From NCBI GenBank assembly GCA_029851415.1, contig CM056741.1, positions 146,308,522 to 146,372,521 on the forward strand: a DNA stretch of 64,000 nucleotides, given 5' to 3'. Within the stretch, counting starts at the first letter, position 1. Each line of letters begins with the position of its first letter. Below, in pieces: positions 21,597 to 32,290 of the stretch. The position numbers and the translations under genes were made by a program. The notes under the pieces are model-generated. The model saw only the letters and a list, made by a program, of their open reading frames with translations. It did not search any database and had not been told where the DNA came from. Source of the DNA: Eretmocerus hayati. Its lineage: Eukaryota > Arthropoda > Insecta > Hymenoptera > Aphelinidae.

Positions 21597-24243
21597 GTCA
21601 AATTGGGTAACTTTGGTACAGTGAGTGCAACTTTGGTACACCCCTGAAAAATGACTTTCTTAGCTGCGTTTGGCAAGCTAAATGATTCTATTGCTCTGAA
21701 ACCTATTCTCCCCTCTTGGCACACGCATAAACAATGTGTTGAGCCACCGCAGATCCCACGTGAACGATTGTACTCGTTTATTGAAGCTTTTTCCGAAAAG
21801 GCTGATTTAGCAGCGATACGCGAGTGGTCCAGTTAATGTACCTGGCATTCCTGGCAAGGAATGTTCCGGAAGGGACTACGGGTGAATAACGATACATTTC
21901 GACCACATTTAGCACCATATACTGAAGAAACCATCGTTACATTGGGGTATTTGAAGCATTCGGAATTTTAATCAATGAAAAACATGGGAAAACCATGAAA
22001 AAGTGTACCAAAGTTACCCCACTCTAGGTAAGAAGCATGAGGATAGGGTAACTTCAAAACATCTTCCTATGGCAGCTTCTTTCCATCTCATCTTGAGTCG
22101 AGTGACAGCCAATGAGGGTGTAGAATTTTCCAAATAGCTTACACTACCGGTCAAAAGTTTAAGCTCACCCGCAAATTTTTTTTTCAATTTTGTGAGTTGA
22201 ACTACTCGGCTCTATTTGACCGTAGAGGACTCTTCCGGAGCTCACTTTGAAGGTTTTTTCACGTACTTTAAGATGACATTATTCATTTTTATCCGTACGG
22301 ATCGGGATCTTTCCAATTTGAGCTTGAAAATGTGTCAATTTCGACGATTTTTTAAAGAATCTTTTGGCTCGTGCCAATTTGAGCCACATTAATGTTTCAA
22401 TATGTGAGTTGCGAGGCCCAAAAGTACTAATCCAGAGGCCGAGTCTACATAGACGCGCTCACTCGGGGCGCGCGCGCTCTCTCCGCTTGCACTCTCCACC
22501 CAAACACCGGAGTACTCGCCGGAGTAGGTACCGAAAATGAGATTTGAAAATGTTTTGACGAGTGTTCCCTTTCAATCGAAGTATTGGCACGGATTTGTGA
22601 GATGAAAAACACCCAGTCTATTGCGTAAATCGACCAAAAATTGGTTTGCATCGAGTAGAGATCGAATAATGAGAGGCGTGGTTGTGTCTCATATAAGCAT
22701 CCGTTTTCATCAGGTTCCAAACTTGCAAACCATTCAGCAATACTCAACATCATCTTAGTTATACATTGGTACTCATTCCAGAAGATGAATAATGAGCTGA
22801 AGTGTGTGAAATGGTGATTAAGAATACCCGAGAAGTCCAAAATTTACGGAGGAGTGACTCTTCTAACACAAATTTGATCTTTGGTGTTCATGGAATAGCT
22901 CGATTCTTCTTAACCAGAATTCCGCACACCTTTGCTTATTTCACAGTTTCTGGAGAAAGTCTCAATCCAAAGCCAAAATAATGTTGAATATTGTTGAATA
23001 AGCCGCGAGTGAGGAACCTGAGAAGTTGAGGGTAGTGATATAAAGGCACATTGATCGACATCCAAGTCTCTCACTTTTCGATCTCTATTCGATGCAAATC
23101 AATTTTTTGGGCGATTTACGCGATAAATTGGCCATTTTTCATCTAACAAACTCGTGCTGATACTCCGATTGAGAGGGAACACTCGTCAAAAGTTTTTCAA
23201 ATCCCATATTCGGTACCTACTCCGGCGAGTACTCCGATGTTTGGGTGGAGAGTGCAAGCGGAGAGAGCGCGCGCGCCCCGAGTGAGCGCGTCTATGTAGA
23301 CTCGGCCAGAGCTTCAAAGTCCGTTCGTGAACGTCCCTCTACGCCACCTTGAGTCTGAGCTATGACATATTCTCTGAGGGGAGATTTTTCGCAAAAACTA
23401 ATAGCACCTGTATTCAAAAATGACGAGAAAATTCACTTTTTGTGGCATGTTTCACAAGTTTCTCGTTTTCTTGATCAAGACACAGATAGAAGATGACAAA
23501 AATGATGATTATACTTCATAAAAATGTGTCTCTGTATCTCTCTCGAATTGGAGTACTAGTTTTTGCGAAAAATCTTCCCTCACAGAAAGTGTCATAGCTC
23601 GGACTGGAAGTAGCGTAGAGGGACGTTCAAAAACGGATATTTGAAGCTCTAGACTGGTAATTTTGTATCCCACAACTCCCATATTGAAACATTCATGTGG
23701 CTCAAATTGGCACGAGCCAAAAGATTCTCTCAAAAATCGTCGAAATTGACACATTTTCAAGCTCAAATTGGAAAGATCCCGATCCGTACGGATAAAAATG
23801 AATAATGTCATCTTAAAGTACGTGAAAAAACCTTCAAAGTGAGCTCCGGAAGAGTCCTCTACGGTCAAATAGAGCCGAGTAGTTCAACTCACAAAATTGA
23901 AAAAAAAATGTTTGGGTGAGCTTAAACTTTTAACCGGTAGTGTAAAATAAGACTTCTAAACGCTTAAAATTAGTTCCCTCACATGGTGATGGGTAGAGTT
24001 GGAATATTCTGTAAGTTTACCAAAGTTGCCCAGTCGGGGTCTAACTTTGGTACACTCCTTCAACTGCTAATAGCTCCGCCTTAGATCCATCAAATTGAAC
24101 TTTGTAGCCCATCAATCGAAAGCTGAAACTGTAAGCTTGAGATTGACCACTAATAGAAGTGGGTTTCGTCAATGTATGTTCAGATGCCGAGCCAAAGAAA
24201 ATAAAAAGTAACGAAATCGTACCAAATTTACCCAATTTGACAG
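21597..24243. mobile_element. Inverted-repeat element with GGGTAAMTTTGGTAC ends, interrupted by a Tc1/mariner-type foldback
   Basis: GTCAAATTGGGTAACTTTGG (21597) faces GTACCAAATTTACCCAATTTGA (24219-24240). Internal copies of the same motif lie at about 21630, 22003 (GTACCAAAGTTACCCC) and 24014-24053. Removing the insertion at 22142-23942 leaves about 846 bp. No transposase frame was found; the 61-codon frame at 21651-21836 is unrecognised. Confidence 0.65.
22142..23942. mobile_element. Tc1/mariner-type foldback element, 1801 bp, with TA target duplication
   Basis: It begins CACTACCGGTCAAAAGTTTA and ends with the complement (TAAACTTTTAACCGGTAGTG), flanked by TA on both sides (22140-22141, 23943-23944). 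CACTACCGGTCAAAAGTTT is a typical Tc1-like terminus from family knowledge. The arms continue inward for several hundred bases (22142-22655 against 23085-23942), including the GC-rich stretch ACTCGGGGCGCGCGCG. A further palindrome about 340 bp long lies only in the right arm (23309-23650; GTCCCTCTACGC facing GCGTAGAGGGAC). No DDE transposase is visible, so it is non-autonomous. The minus-strand frames at 22445-22840 and 23509-23868 are products of the arms. Confidence 0.8.
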
Positions 24244-24388
24244 CATGTCAATGTCCATCGAAACAGCGCCTCTACCGGCAGTCAAGCTATTTACACCATG
24301 TAAATTAAAGCAACCGTCGCCACTACAGGTGCTGCCCCGCTGCCTCAGAATCGCCTCAAACGAGTCATGTAGCCGCTACCTAAGAGTG

Positions 24389-24523
24389 GTACACTCGGGA
24401 GCAATCTGAACTGATTGGACGTTTTTAAATCTAACCAATTTAGTGAGGCGATCCGTTGTTCTGAACCAATCAGAGCTCGAGATTCAAAATTGTTCGATCA
24501 GTTCAGGTTGCTATTGAGTGTAC
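24389..24523. repeat. Small hairpin element, 135 bp
   Basis: GTACACTCGGGAGCAATCTG (24389) faces its near-complement ending GAGTGTAC (24523); the arms share about 30 bases including CTGAACTGAT. Confidence 0.65.
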
Positions 24524-24970
24524 ATGCGCCGAACTCTTCGGAGCAGATTTTCTCCCCTCAGTAGTTTCCCCTTATTCCCTGGGCATGATTGTTCTTGGGA
24601 ATGCGGACAAAATCAGGTGAGGGCGAGTGGCTGGATCTCTCAAATACGCCACCCTCAAAACGTGACACGTTATAAACCCACACGATCCGCATCGGTTAGC
24701 CCGTTGGTTGAGAACAACTGTTGAACACACGGAAAAATGAATCTTCAATTTCATTGTGCTTAGCCCGAAGGATTCTGAAGAATTGTTTTGAATTTTGATG
24801 CATGGGATTATGCTCATGAATTTTTTCATGGGTCCTGGTTGAGGTCGTGGATTAACTGTAATCTAATTCTCACCCGAATTCGCCGTGAAGTCAATAATAA
24901 GAAGACAAAAATACCTACGCTTGTGGCTGGAAATCTCCAGTCGAACATATGGGTTGTTCAGAGTCATGGT

Positions 24971-25318
24971 GGACTAACGAGGAGAGCATCGAGCATCAGA
25001 TCTGCGAAACATGCATCTTGATGAGACTCTGTGAATCATCTTGTTTTGGTGAAAAATGAAGGTATCTCGAAGGGTTTGATCCAATGGGCCTCTTATGCCA
25101 AGATACAGCTATGGGGATTAAGACTGTCCATATAGGCCAATGTTAAAAATACACATATACAGATATACTGGAAATACTAACCTCCATGGCTGTATCTCGG
25201 GGTAGGAGGCCCACCGGATCAAACCCTTGGAGATGCCTTCATTTTTCACCAAAAGGAGTTGATTTTCAGAGTTTCATCAAGATTCGTTTTCCGCAAACCT
25301 AATGCTCTCCTTGTTAGT
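24971..25318. mobile_element. Foldback element, about 350 bp
   Basis: The arms (24971-25130 and 25165-25318) pair over almost their whole length: ACTAACRAGGAGAGCAT, CTTGATGARACTCTG, GGTGAAAAATGAAGG and AAGGGTTTGATCC. The core CCATATAGGCCAATGTTAAA is shared with elements at about 15110 and 30220. Confidence 0.75.
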
Positions 25319-26104
25319 GCTGATTGGAGCGAGGCATTAACTCGAGTTATCCCATATTAGTCTTGAGAAATTTCACGTCTGCCGCACGATTCTTCGGACA
25401 ACTTTTCTGCTATCCTTAGCGCGTGTTCATATTAGCAGCAGATTTCCGCGATTTTGGCGATGTGAGATCGCGGCTCAATCACCCATGTGAAAAAAGTCGC
25501 TAATTGCTAATAGTAAGTCGCGCAGCAGGTCACGCAGCAGTCCCCGCGGACTGAGGCAGAGTGAAATTTTTCTAGTCCGGATACTCGAACTGGAACTTCT
25601 GTCGGGGAGAGGGGGGGGGAATTCAACCGAAAACCTAGTTAGGTAAATTAAACCGCAAATGCTCGGACCGAAAGTTGTGTCGGAAAGAAGATTTATTTTT
25701 CAATCCAAAGGCTTTCCAAACCGTAAACAACCGGATGCTCAGGCCGATCATTTTGCAAAGCGTTCAATCTGTTTCAGTTCTCTAAGCATGTAGGATCTAT
25801 CGAGCGACTGGAATTGAAATGCAGATCTCGACAGTCAAACAATAAGCCGCACTCTTTGAATTTTTTAGAGCTGAAACACGATCTGTGCTATTCCACAAAG
25901 AGGAATATCACTTGGACTGAATTCATCCTCTGATAGAGCTTTCGGTCCGAGCATTTCCCCCGACAGAACTTCCAGTCCTCCTGGGTTTTGGGGTTGATTT
26001 TCTCCCTCGACAGAATTTCTGGTCCGAGCATCCGGTTGTTTACGGGTTTGATTGACTTCCTAGGTTTTGGCAAATGCCCGAATGCTTGGATCGAGAGTTC
26101 TGTC

Positions 26105-26125
26105 GGGGGGGGGGGGGGGGGGGGG
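26105..26125. repeat. Homopolymer of 21 G residues
   Basis: A run of 21 consecutive G, which can form a G-quadruplex and is error-prone in sequencing. It lies inside the minisatellite part of the element at 25414-27956; a shorter run of C occurs in the sister copy near 27737. Confidence 0.9.
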
Positions 26126-26223
26126 AGATTCAAGCTAAAACCCAGGGAGACAAATTAACCCGCAAACGCCCGGATACTCGGACCGGAAACTCTAACGGGG
26201 CAGAATTTCATTCCAATATCTAC

Positions 26224-27197
26224 TCTCTTAACTTCTTCGAGTGAGATTTTTCACTCGGATTCCGAGTGAGAGTCCATCTCACTCGGTAAAGAGTCAGATA
26301 TGAAAAAAACAGAAATTTCACTCGGAAGTTCGAGTGAAATTTCACTCGGACGCAAGAGTGAGACGCTCAAATCAAATTTTAGGTTATGTTTTGCCGCTCG
26401 TTTGTTACTGATGGATCAATGCGTAGCTTACAAAGAGGAAAATAGTAGATTTTCTGCAATATTCGTTGAAAACCTGAGCTAAGAAATGTCAATATCCTCT
26501 ACCATAAGTTTTATAAATGCATGTACACTGGGCAGGAAGGTGAACTGCAGTGCACCGAGATCTGCTGTCTCACTCGCACTCATAGGTTAGGGTACCATAT
26601 GCCGAGTGTACAGCCCAATATTATATCATATTACGTATAAATTAATCAAACTTATTAATATAGAAGCAGTGCCCTGTTACCGGGGTAATGTAGGTTTCAT
26701 TTTTGTTATTTCTTCACCCGAAACCATTGCTAGTTTTCATATTTTCATTTCCACTTACGACACGTATAAAGTTACACGGTGCATTATTCACATAACAGGT
26801 TGCTATGGACCTCAGATGTTAACAGCAGCAGTAGTCCAGTGGAGAAGCAGTCCGACTTACAATCAAGACAATCGAGTTCGATTCCCCGCACTTCCCAAAT
26901 AACAAAAGCATTGAAATGACCATGCCGCTACAGGCGTGGTAGATTTTTTTCTTTTCTTCCAACCTTCGGATGATTAATAATAATTTATTTATTTTATAGC
27001 CCGCAACGTATTGATTAAACGAAAATATTCAGTTTCAGCTAAATAATATTTAGATTCACTCGGATTCCCCGAGTGAAAAATCTCACTCTTTTTTCTGAGT
27101 GAAACTCACTCGGTACCGAGTTGCCACGATTTCACTCCGAACTCCGAGTGAGAACTCACTCTTTCCGAGTGAGATTTCACTCGGAAAAGTTAAGAGA
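26224..27197. mobile_element. CTCTTAAC-ended inverted-repeat element carrying a tRNA-like head, copy 1 (974 bp)
   Basis: Ends TCTCTTAACTTCTTCGAGTG and (inverted) TCTCTTAACTTTTCCGAGTG match. Both ends are packed with subterminal palindromes of the form CACTCGG...CCGAGTG. The interior carries the tRNA-like region at 26825-26897. A second copy at 50968-51858, in unrelated flanks, defines the boundaries. Relative to that copy this one has an extra segment of about 90 bases (26529-26616) flanked by TGTACA on both sides. A 98-codon frame at 26606-26902 is kept open in both copies but partly translates the tRNA-like region, so coding is doubtful. Confidence 0.8.
26825..26897 (+). ncRNA. tRNA-like sequence with pol III A and B boxes (inside copy 1)
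   Basis: TAGTCCAGTGG (26832-26842) matches the A box consensus TRGYNNARNGG, and GAGTTCGATTCC (26874-26885) matches the B box, 42 bases apart as in tRNA genes. CTTACAA lies where an anticodon loop would be (TAC in anticodon position). The acceptor and T stems do not pair, so it is a degenerate tRNA-derived head, as in SINEs, not a functional tRNA gene. Confidence 0.65.
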
Positions 27198-27956
27198 ATA
27201 GGGAGGCGAATCAACTCGCACATGCCCAGACGCTCGGACCGAAAGTTGTGTAAGAGATAAAAATTCATCTTCCAATTCGACGGCTTTCCGAAACGTAAAT
27301 AACCGGATGCTCGAGCCGATAATTTTGCAAGTTGTTTATTAATCTGTTTCAGTTTTCTGGAATTAATATGTAGGTCTACCGAGTGATTAGAGTTGAGATG
27401 CAGATCTCGACGGTGAAAAAATTAACCGCACTCTCTGAATTTTTCAGAGCTGAAAGACGATCTGTGCTATGACATAAAGAGAAAGATCGCTTGGACTGAA
27501 CTCATCCTCTGACAGAGCTTTCGGTTCGAGCATTCCCCCCGACAGAACTTCTAGTCTCCCTGGGTTTTGGGGTTGATTTCCTCCCCCAACAGAATATTCG
27601 TCCGAGCATCCGGTTATAAGCGGTTCTGATTGCCTTCCTGGGTCTTGAGGTTGATTTTCTCCCCCGACAGAACTTCCAGTCCGAGCATCCGGGCATTTGC
27701 GAGTTCATTCGCCTTCCTGGGTTTTGAAGTGAATCCCCCCCCCCATTCAAACAGGAGATTTTGCCAGAGTATCCGAGCATTTGGGGGTTAATTTGCCATC
27801 CTATGGGGTGTTCAGTCTCAGATAGGGTAATGAGAAAAATTTCACCCTAACTCAGTCCGTGCAGGTGGCTGCACAATTTTTTTCACGAGAGCGATTGCAC
27901 CGCGATCCATCGCCGAAATCGCGTCTGTTTGCTGTCAATATGAACACGCTCTTAGG

Positions 27957-29475
27957 TTTTTCACAGATTTAGGATGTTGAAAAGGGTGTCAAAAATAGTC
28001 ACTTCATTTGTTTCCGGCTCGTATGGTCATATTCCTCGCTCAGAAAAATTTTCAGCCATGTTTAATTTTGTCTTTCCGTAGTTTTCCGGGCGTTAAGAAG
28101 TTCAAAAAATAGGAAATGATTACATGTGGAGCTAAAGCTTTATCTCAAAGAGCACTTAATGAAACCATCTCATATCTTGGAGGTATTTTACATTGACCGT
28201 GACAGCGTTGAAATCGGTCGGTCGAAGGAGTCGGTTTGATGCTTAGGTAGATTGAGCTTGGATTCATCGCCATTTGGATCTAAACGAAATCATCAAAAAT
28301 AAAGTCTGTGAGGCTCAAGAACTCGCTCAAACCCCCTCCTCCTCCATGACTCCATGGACTTCTACATACCTGTGTTTCCATCCCTCTTGATCAAATGGAT
28401 TCCAGTAATAGGTCATTTTGAAAGAATTAGACCCAATATCGATGATAATATCGATCGCAATCGATACAATATCAATATCATTTAGAAGTAGAACCGGAAA
28501 GGTAGGATTAGACTCCACATCAGGAACTATGGACTTTTAATCTGCCTCTCAACAAAAAAGTGAGATCCATTTCATTGATGAAAAGCTCAGTGTCAATCTA
28601 CGTGCATTAATTATACGATACGGATACAAAATGCGCATTCTCCCGACTTTGCGGTGGAGAGTAGATTTGTATGAAATTTGGTACATTTTCTAGTAATAAT
28701 TCTGGGAGCAATTTTCAAATGAGCGCGAGCGTACGAACCTTGAAAGATTTTCCTCGGAAATTGGGTTCAATCTCGACCAAGAATAGCTCTTTCTATATGC
28801 GCATGAAAAGTTTCAGTCATTACGCGTATTTTTTTTCATTCGTCTTTCAATGAGATCATACTTACTTCGACGCCCCCGTGGCATTCTTCAATCATTCTGA
28901 TAAATTAATCAATATAGATTACTAAATCTTTAGAAAATTATCACAACTCTCAATGTGATATAACAGACAGTTACCGATGAGATGCATGCTGTTCGGGGGC
29001 GAAGTTCAAGTAGAAGGAATCCAACTATATACGGTTTGAATTAATTCCGTACTTACTTCAAAAGCATGAAAAGCGTCTCTCTGTAACGGCAAAGATAAGT
29101 CAGAATTTCAACATATACTTTATCATTCATTATTTCAATGCCCTCTTCGGGGTATAATCTAATCAAGTAATTTTTTTGCACGTATTGAAAGAGCTTGATG
29201 GTACACAAATATATATGAACTCGAATTAGGATGTGCCATATAGATGACTAATGCCCTATAGCGCATTGCAGAAGTTTTAATGATATCTACGATCTCAACA
29301 TCTCCAAGATCTTTTTGAAAATATTGAACAATGATATTACCATCCATTAATGTAAGTGGCAACTTGTCTTAAATTCGAATCATTAATGCTTGAACTATGG
29401 ATGTTTCAAGTAATGTGATTGAAATTTCATGAGCATTTCAGAGAGGAGCAGGCATTTATGAGCAGCTATAGCTTT
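27957..29475. other. No gene seen
   Basis: AT-rich sequence. Frames at 28327-28518 and 29159-29362 (minus) have no domain. The stretch 28440-28485 is rich in short ATCGATA/ATATCGAT palindromes. Confidence 0.6.
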
Positions 29476-29976
29476 GGCTGCTTTCCACGGTGGCGATTCG
29501 TCGTCGCGACGCCACGATATTGATGCCATTTTCATGCGTGCGAAATGCAAAATCTTTCTTATTGAGGCAACCTAACATGGAAATCGAGTGACTCCGAAAA
29601 ACCCACTCGTTGAAAATTGTTCTCCCCTATCTCCTCAAGTGTGCTTAACACGAATACGAACTTTTTTCCCATCTTCCCATTTAGAGATGAAGAAAACTTC
29701 TAAAAATTACATTTGAATCCGAAAATGAGACGTTCTGGCTTCAAAGTCGATTTTCACGCATTTTCTCCGCCGTTAGAAGGGAATAAAGTTTATGTTCGTG
29801 TTCAGCATCCTCAAAAACATTGGACAGAACAAATTTCAATGAGTGGATATTTCGGAGTCACTCAATTTCCATCTAAGGTTACCTCGATAGGCGCAAGATT
29901 TTGAATTTAGCACGCATGAAAATTGCATCAATCACGCGGCGTTGCGGCGACAAATCGCCACCGTGAAAAAGCAGCC
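29476..29976. mobile_element. Inverted-repeat element, 501 bp, with likely TTT duplication
   Basis: GGCTGCTTTCCACGGTGGCG (29476) faces its near-complement ending at 29976. The arms pair for about 80 bases (TTGATGCMATTTTCATGCGTGC shared) and are flanked by TTT on both sides. No transposase frame. Confidence 0.75.
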
Positions 29977-30057
29977 TTTACTCCTTTCAAATCTGTCGAA
30001 GAGCCAACACCAAGTTGTTAAAGTGGTACGTACCAAGCCTAATTTTTTAGGTCGTGA

Positions 30058-30532
30058 AACAAGCTTCAAAATGAGCTAACCAGGAGAGGTCATCACATTC
30101 GGATCACGTATTGGACTGGAACTTTGGAAATAGTCTTCTTTTAGTGCCAAAAGGTGAAACCCAGAATCATAGATCCTAACGCTCAAACGTTTCCGAGCTA
30201 CATCTTCAGGCAATAGCATTGTCCATATCGGTCCATGTTAAAAATGATACATATACACTGTAAAAAAAAATTTCGAAAAACTTCAACGAACTGGTTGAAG
30301 AAACTGGTTGAATTTTTATTCAACTAGGTGGTTGAAGTTTTTCGAAAAATTTTTTTTACAGTGTAGGTATACCTGCAATGCTAATGTCTTTGGCTGTAGC
30401 TCGGAAACGCTTGAGCGTTTAGGGTCTATAATTTTGAATTTCATCTCTTAATACTGAAAGAAGACTATTTCCTATCTTCAGCCAAATCCGTGATCCGAAT
30501 ATGATGACCTCTCCCTGTAAGCTGCGTTTGAA
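30058..30532. mobile_element. Foldback element, about 475 bp, with an inner hairpin element
   Basis: AGGAGAGGTCATCACATTCGG (about 30082) faces the complement near 30494-30520. Inner parts GAAATAGTCTTCTTT and CTGTAGCTCGGAAACG also pair. It carries the core CCATATCGGTCCATGTTAAA. A 108-bp hairpin (30256-30363) sits at its centre. Confidence 0.7.
30256..30363. mobile_element. CACTGTAAAAAA-ended hairpin MITE, 108 bp, TA duplication
   Basis: CACTGTAAAAAAAAATTTCG and its complement CGAAAAATTTTTTTTACAGTG form arms of about 35 bases extending through AAAAACTTCAAC, flanked by TA at 30254-30255 and 30364-30365. Fits a Tc1/mariner-type miniature element. Confidence 0.75.
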
Positions 30533-31859
30533 GACATTAAATTGCATGCCTCAAGTTAAAGCAAAGGATATCGTCCAATACACCAAGCAAATGGAATCAA
30601 ATTTCGTTCTTGAAATTAAGGAAAGGGCTTATAGAGCTTTTGATTCATCCACTAGCGAGACTCATCAGGAATCCTATCAAGAAACTTGAAAAGTCAGCTA
30701 AAAAGTCACAAAAGACTCGAAGTGGGGACCCACACTTTACTCGAGCTTCGAATTGAGTTCGATGCATGGATCAAAATGGAGAAAATTCTCGAGAAAATTG
30801 GGGTAACATAACTGAGTAATCGGCGTTTATTTTGTATGTTTCATGCCCATGCAATATGGGTATACAGTGCTCTGTTTTACAGCGCAGCTTCGCACCCTCA
30901 CTGATATGCCAGTGCCATCTTGAGAAGGGGATGCGAGTTACTGATAAAGTGGAACATGAAGAAATCTGCAATGATAGGATGGCCTGATAACAGTGGTGTG
31001 TTCTGTTGATATTCCACGATTTGTAAAAGTGTTTGATCTTGCTGGAGGTACTCTGATGTATGATGCATTGATAATACTCTAGTGTAGGTATTATTTGATG
31101 AAATATTTTTGCTCGTGCAAGTCAATAGTTTTAAAACTTTTTAAGATCGATGATGCACAACGGATATATCTTTCATTTGCTGATGTGGAAAAAATGACAG
31201 AGAATAATAACTTTTCATAAGCTAAACATCAACTAAGGAATTTTGATAGAGGTGATACTTTCGATTGAGTCATGAGTCCGTCACGGCAGTGCCCAGAGTA
31301 TAGCTCTAAAAACGAAGTAGAGCTGTAAATTTTTAGAGTTTATTAATTTTTTAGAATATTCACTCTTTGAGGGCCGCCTCTCGTGGTGTAATACACGGAA
31401 TTTTCACTGGGAGAATAGGGAACGAGCACAATTGATAATAATTACTTTTGAGGTGCAGCAGCAGGCGCGCGTGTCAAAACACATCGGGATGATTTTCGTA
31501 GAATGCTTTTCAAGTTTGATTCGAATTTTTTTCAGGAGATTTCCAGATCCATTTCATTTTCTTCATCAGAAGCATTGTGATTTGCTTAAAAAACTACAAT
31601 TCTATAGAATGTGATATACGCACACTTCGTGTTCAGTAGAAATTCATTCTAATAGAATAACGTTTGTGTACACATGCAGTTCACAGCGGAAAAAGGCGCT
31701 TGAGAAAAATCTATCAGTTGAATGTGTTAAAATGATTAAAAGCCCAGCCAAAATTTGTTCGTCAGCATCTCGCGTCTCGGGTTGCCTATCGGCAGGGGGT
31801 GAAGGGCGATGGGTGGCCGTATGGGTCATGGGTGGGTGGGTTGGTTGGTGGATGGATGG
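30533..31859. other. No gene seen
   Basis: Short overlapping frames on both strands (30501-30689 plus, 30771-31125 minus, 31644-31920 both strands) without domains. Confidence 0.55.
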
Positions 31860-32290
31860 AGTGGAAATCACTCAATTTCAAGTGATACGTTTCACTGAAT
31901 TTCAGTGGAAATCTCGCTAAGAATTCAGTGAAAATTCCACTAAAAGTTCAGTGAGAATTTCACTAAAAATCCATTGAAAATTTCATTAAAAAATCAGTGA
32001 AAATTTCACTAAAAATCCAGTGAAAATTTCACTAAAATTTCAGTGAAAATTTCTCTGAAAAATCAGTGAAAATTTCACTAATATTTCGGTGAAAATCGCT
32101 TGAATTTTAGTAGAAGTTCTACTGAAATTTCAATGAAAATCGTTGAAAATCGTTTGAGTTTCAGTGAAACTTTCACTGAAATTCCCGTGGAAATTTCTAG
32201 AGTTTCAGTGAAACTCCCACTGAAATTTCTAGAGTTTCAGTGGAACTTCCACTAAAATTTCAGTGAAAATTGCTCAAGTTTCCACCGTCT
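31860..32290. repeat. TTCACTG/CAGTGAA tandem array
   Basis: About fifteen imperfect copies of a 25-30 bp unit, CAGTGAAAATTTCACTAAAA, each itself palindromic. The array is bounded by GTGGAAATCACTCAATTT on the left and the complement of GTGGAAACTTGAGCAATTT on the right, so it may be a complete inverted-repeat element made of subterminal repeats. Confidence 0.8.

Larger units (their letters stand above)
25414..27956. mobile_element. Inverted-repeat element, 2543 bp, with internal minisatellite arms and an inserted element
   Basis: The ends CCTTAGCGCGTGTTCATATT and (inverted) CCTAAGAGCGTGTTCATATT match, and homology runs inward about 150 bp (25414-25580 against 27805-27956, sharing TGAAATTTTTCT at the inner edge). 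The interior consists of two related blocks (25590-26215 and 27198-27800) made of GCTCGGACCGAAAGTT / CCGACAGAACTTCCAGTC units in both orientations, including a 21-G run. The element at 26224-27197 has inserted between these blocks. No transposase frame. AGNGCGTGTTC ends recall hAT-like non-autonomous elements, but that assignment is uncertain. Confidence 0.7.

Noticed and set aside
22445..22840. 131-codon minus-strand frame as a transposase
   Set aside because: It crosses a foldback arm, and I see no DDE-type motifs or helix-turn-helix pattern.
26825..26897. Functional tRNA gene (Val-like, anticodon TAC)
   Set aside because: The acceptor, anticodon and T stems do not pair properly in either copy; only the promoter boxes are tRNA-like.
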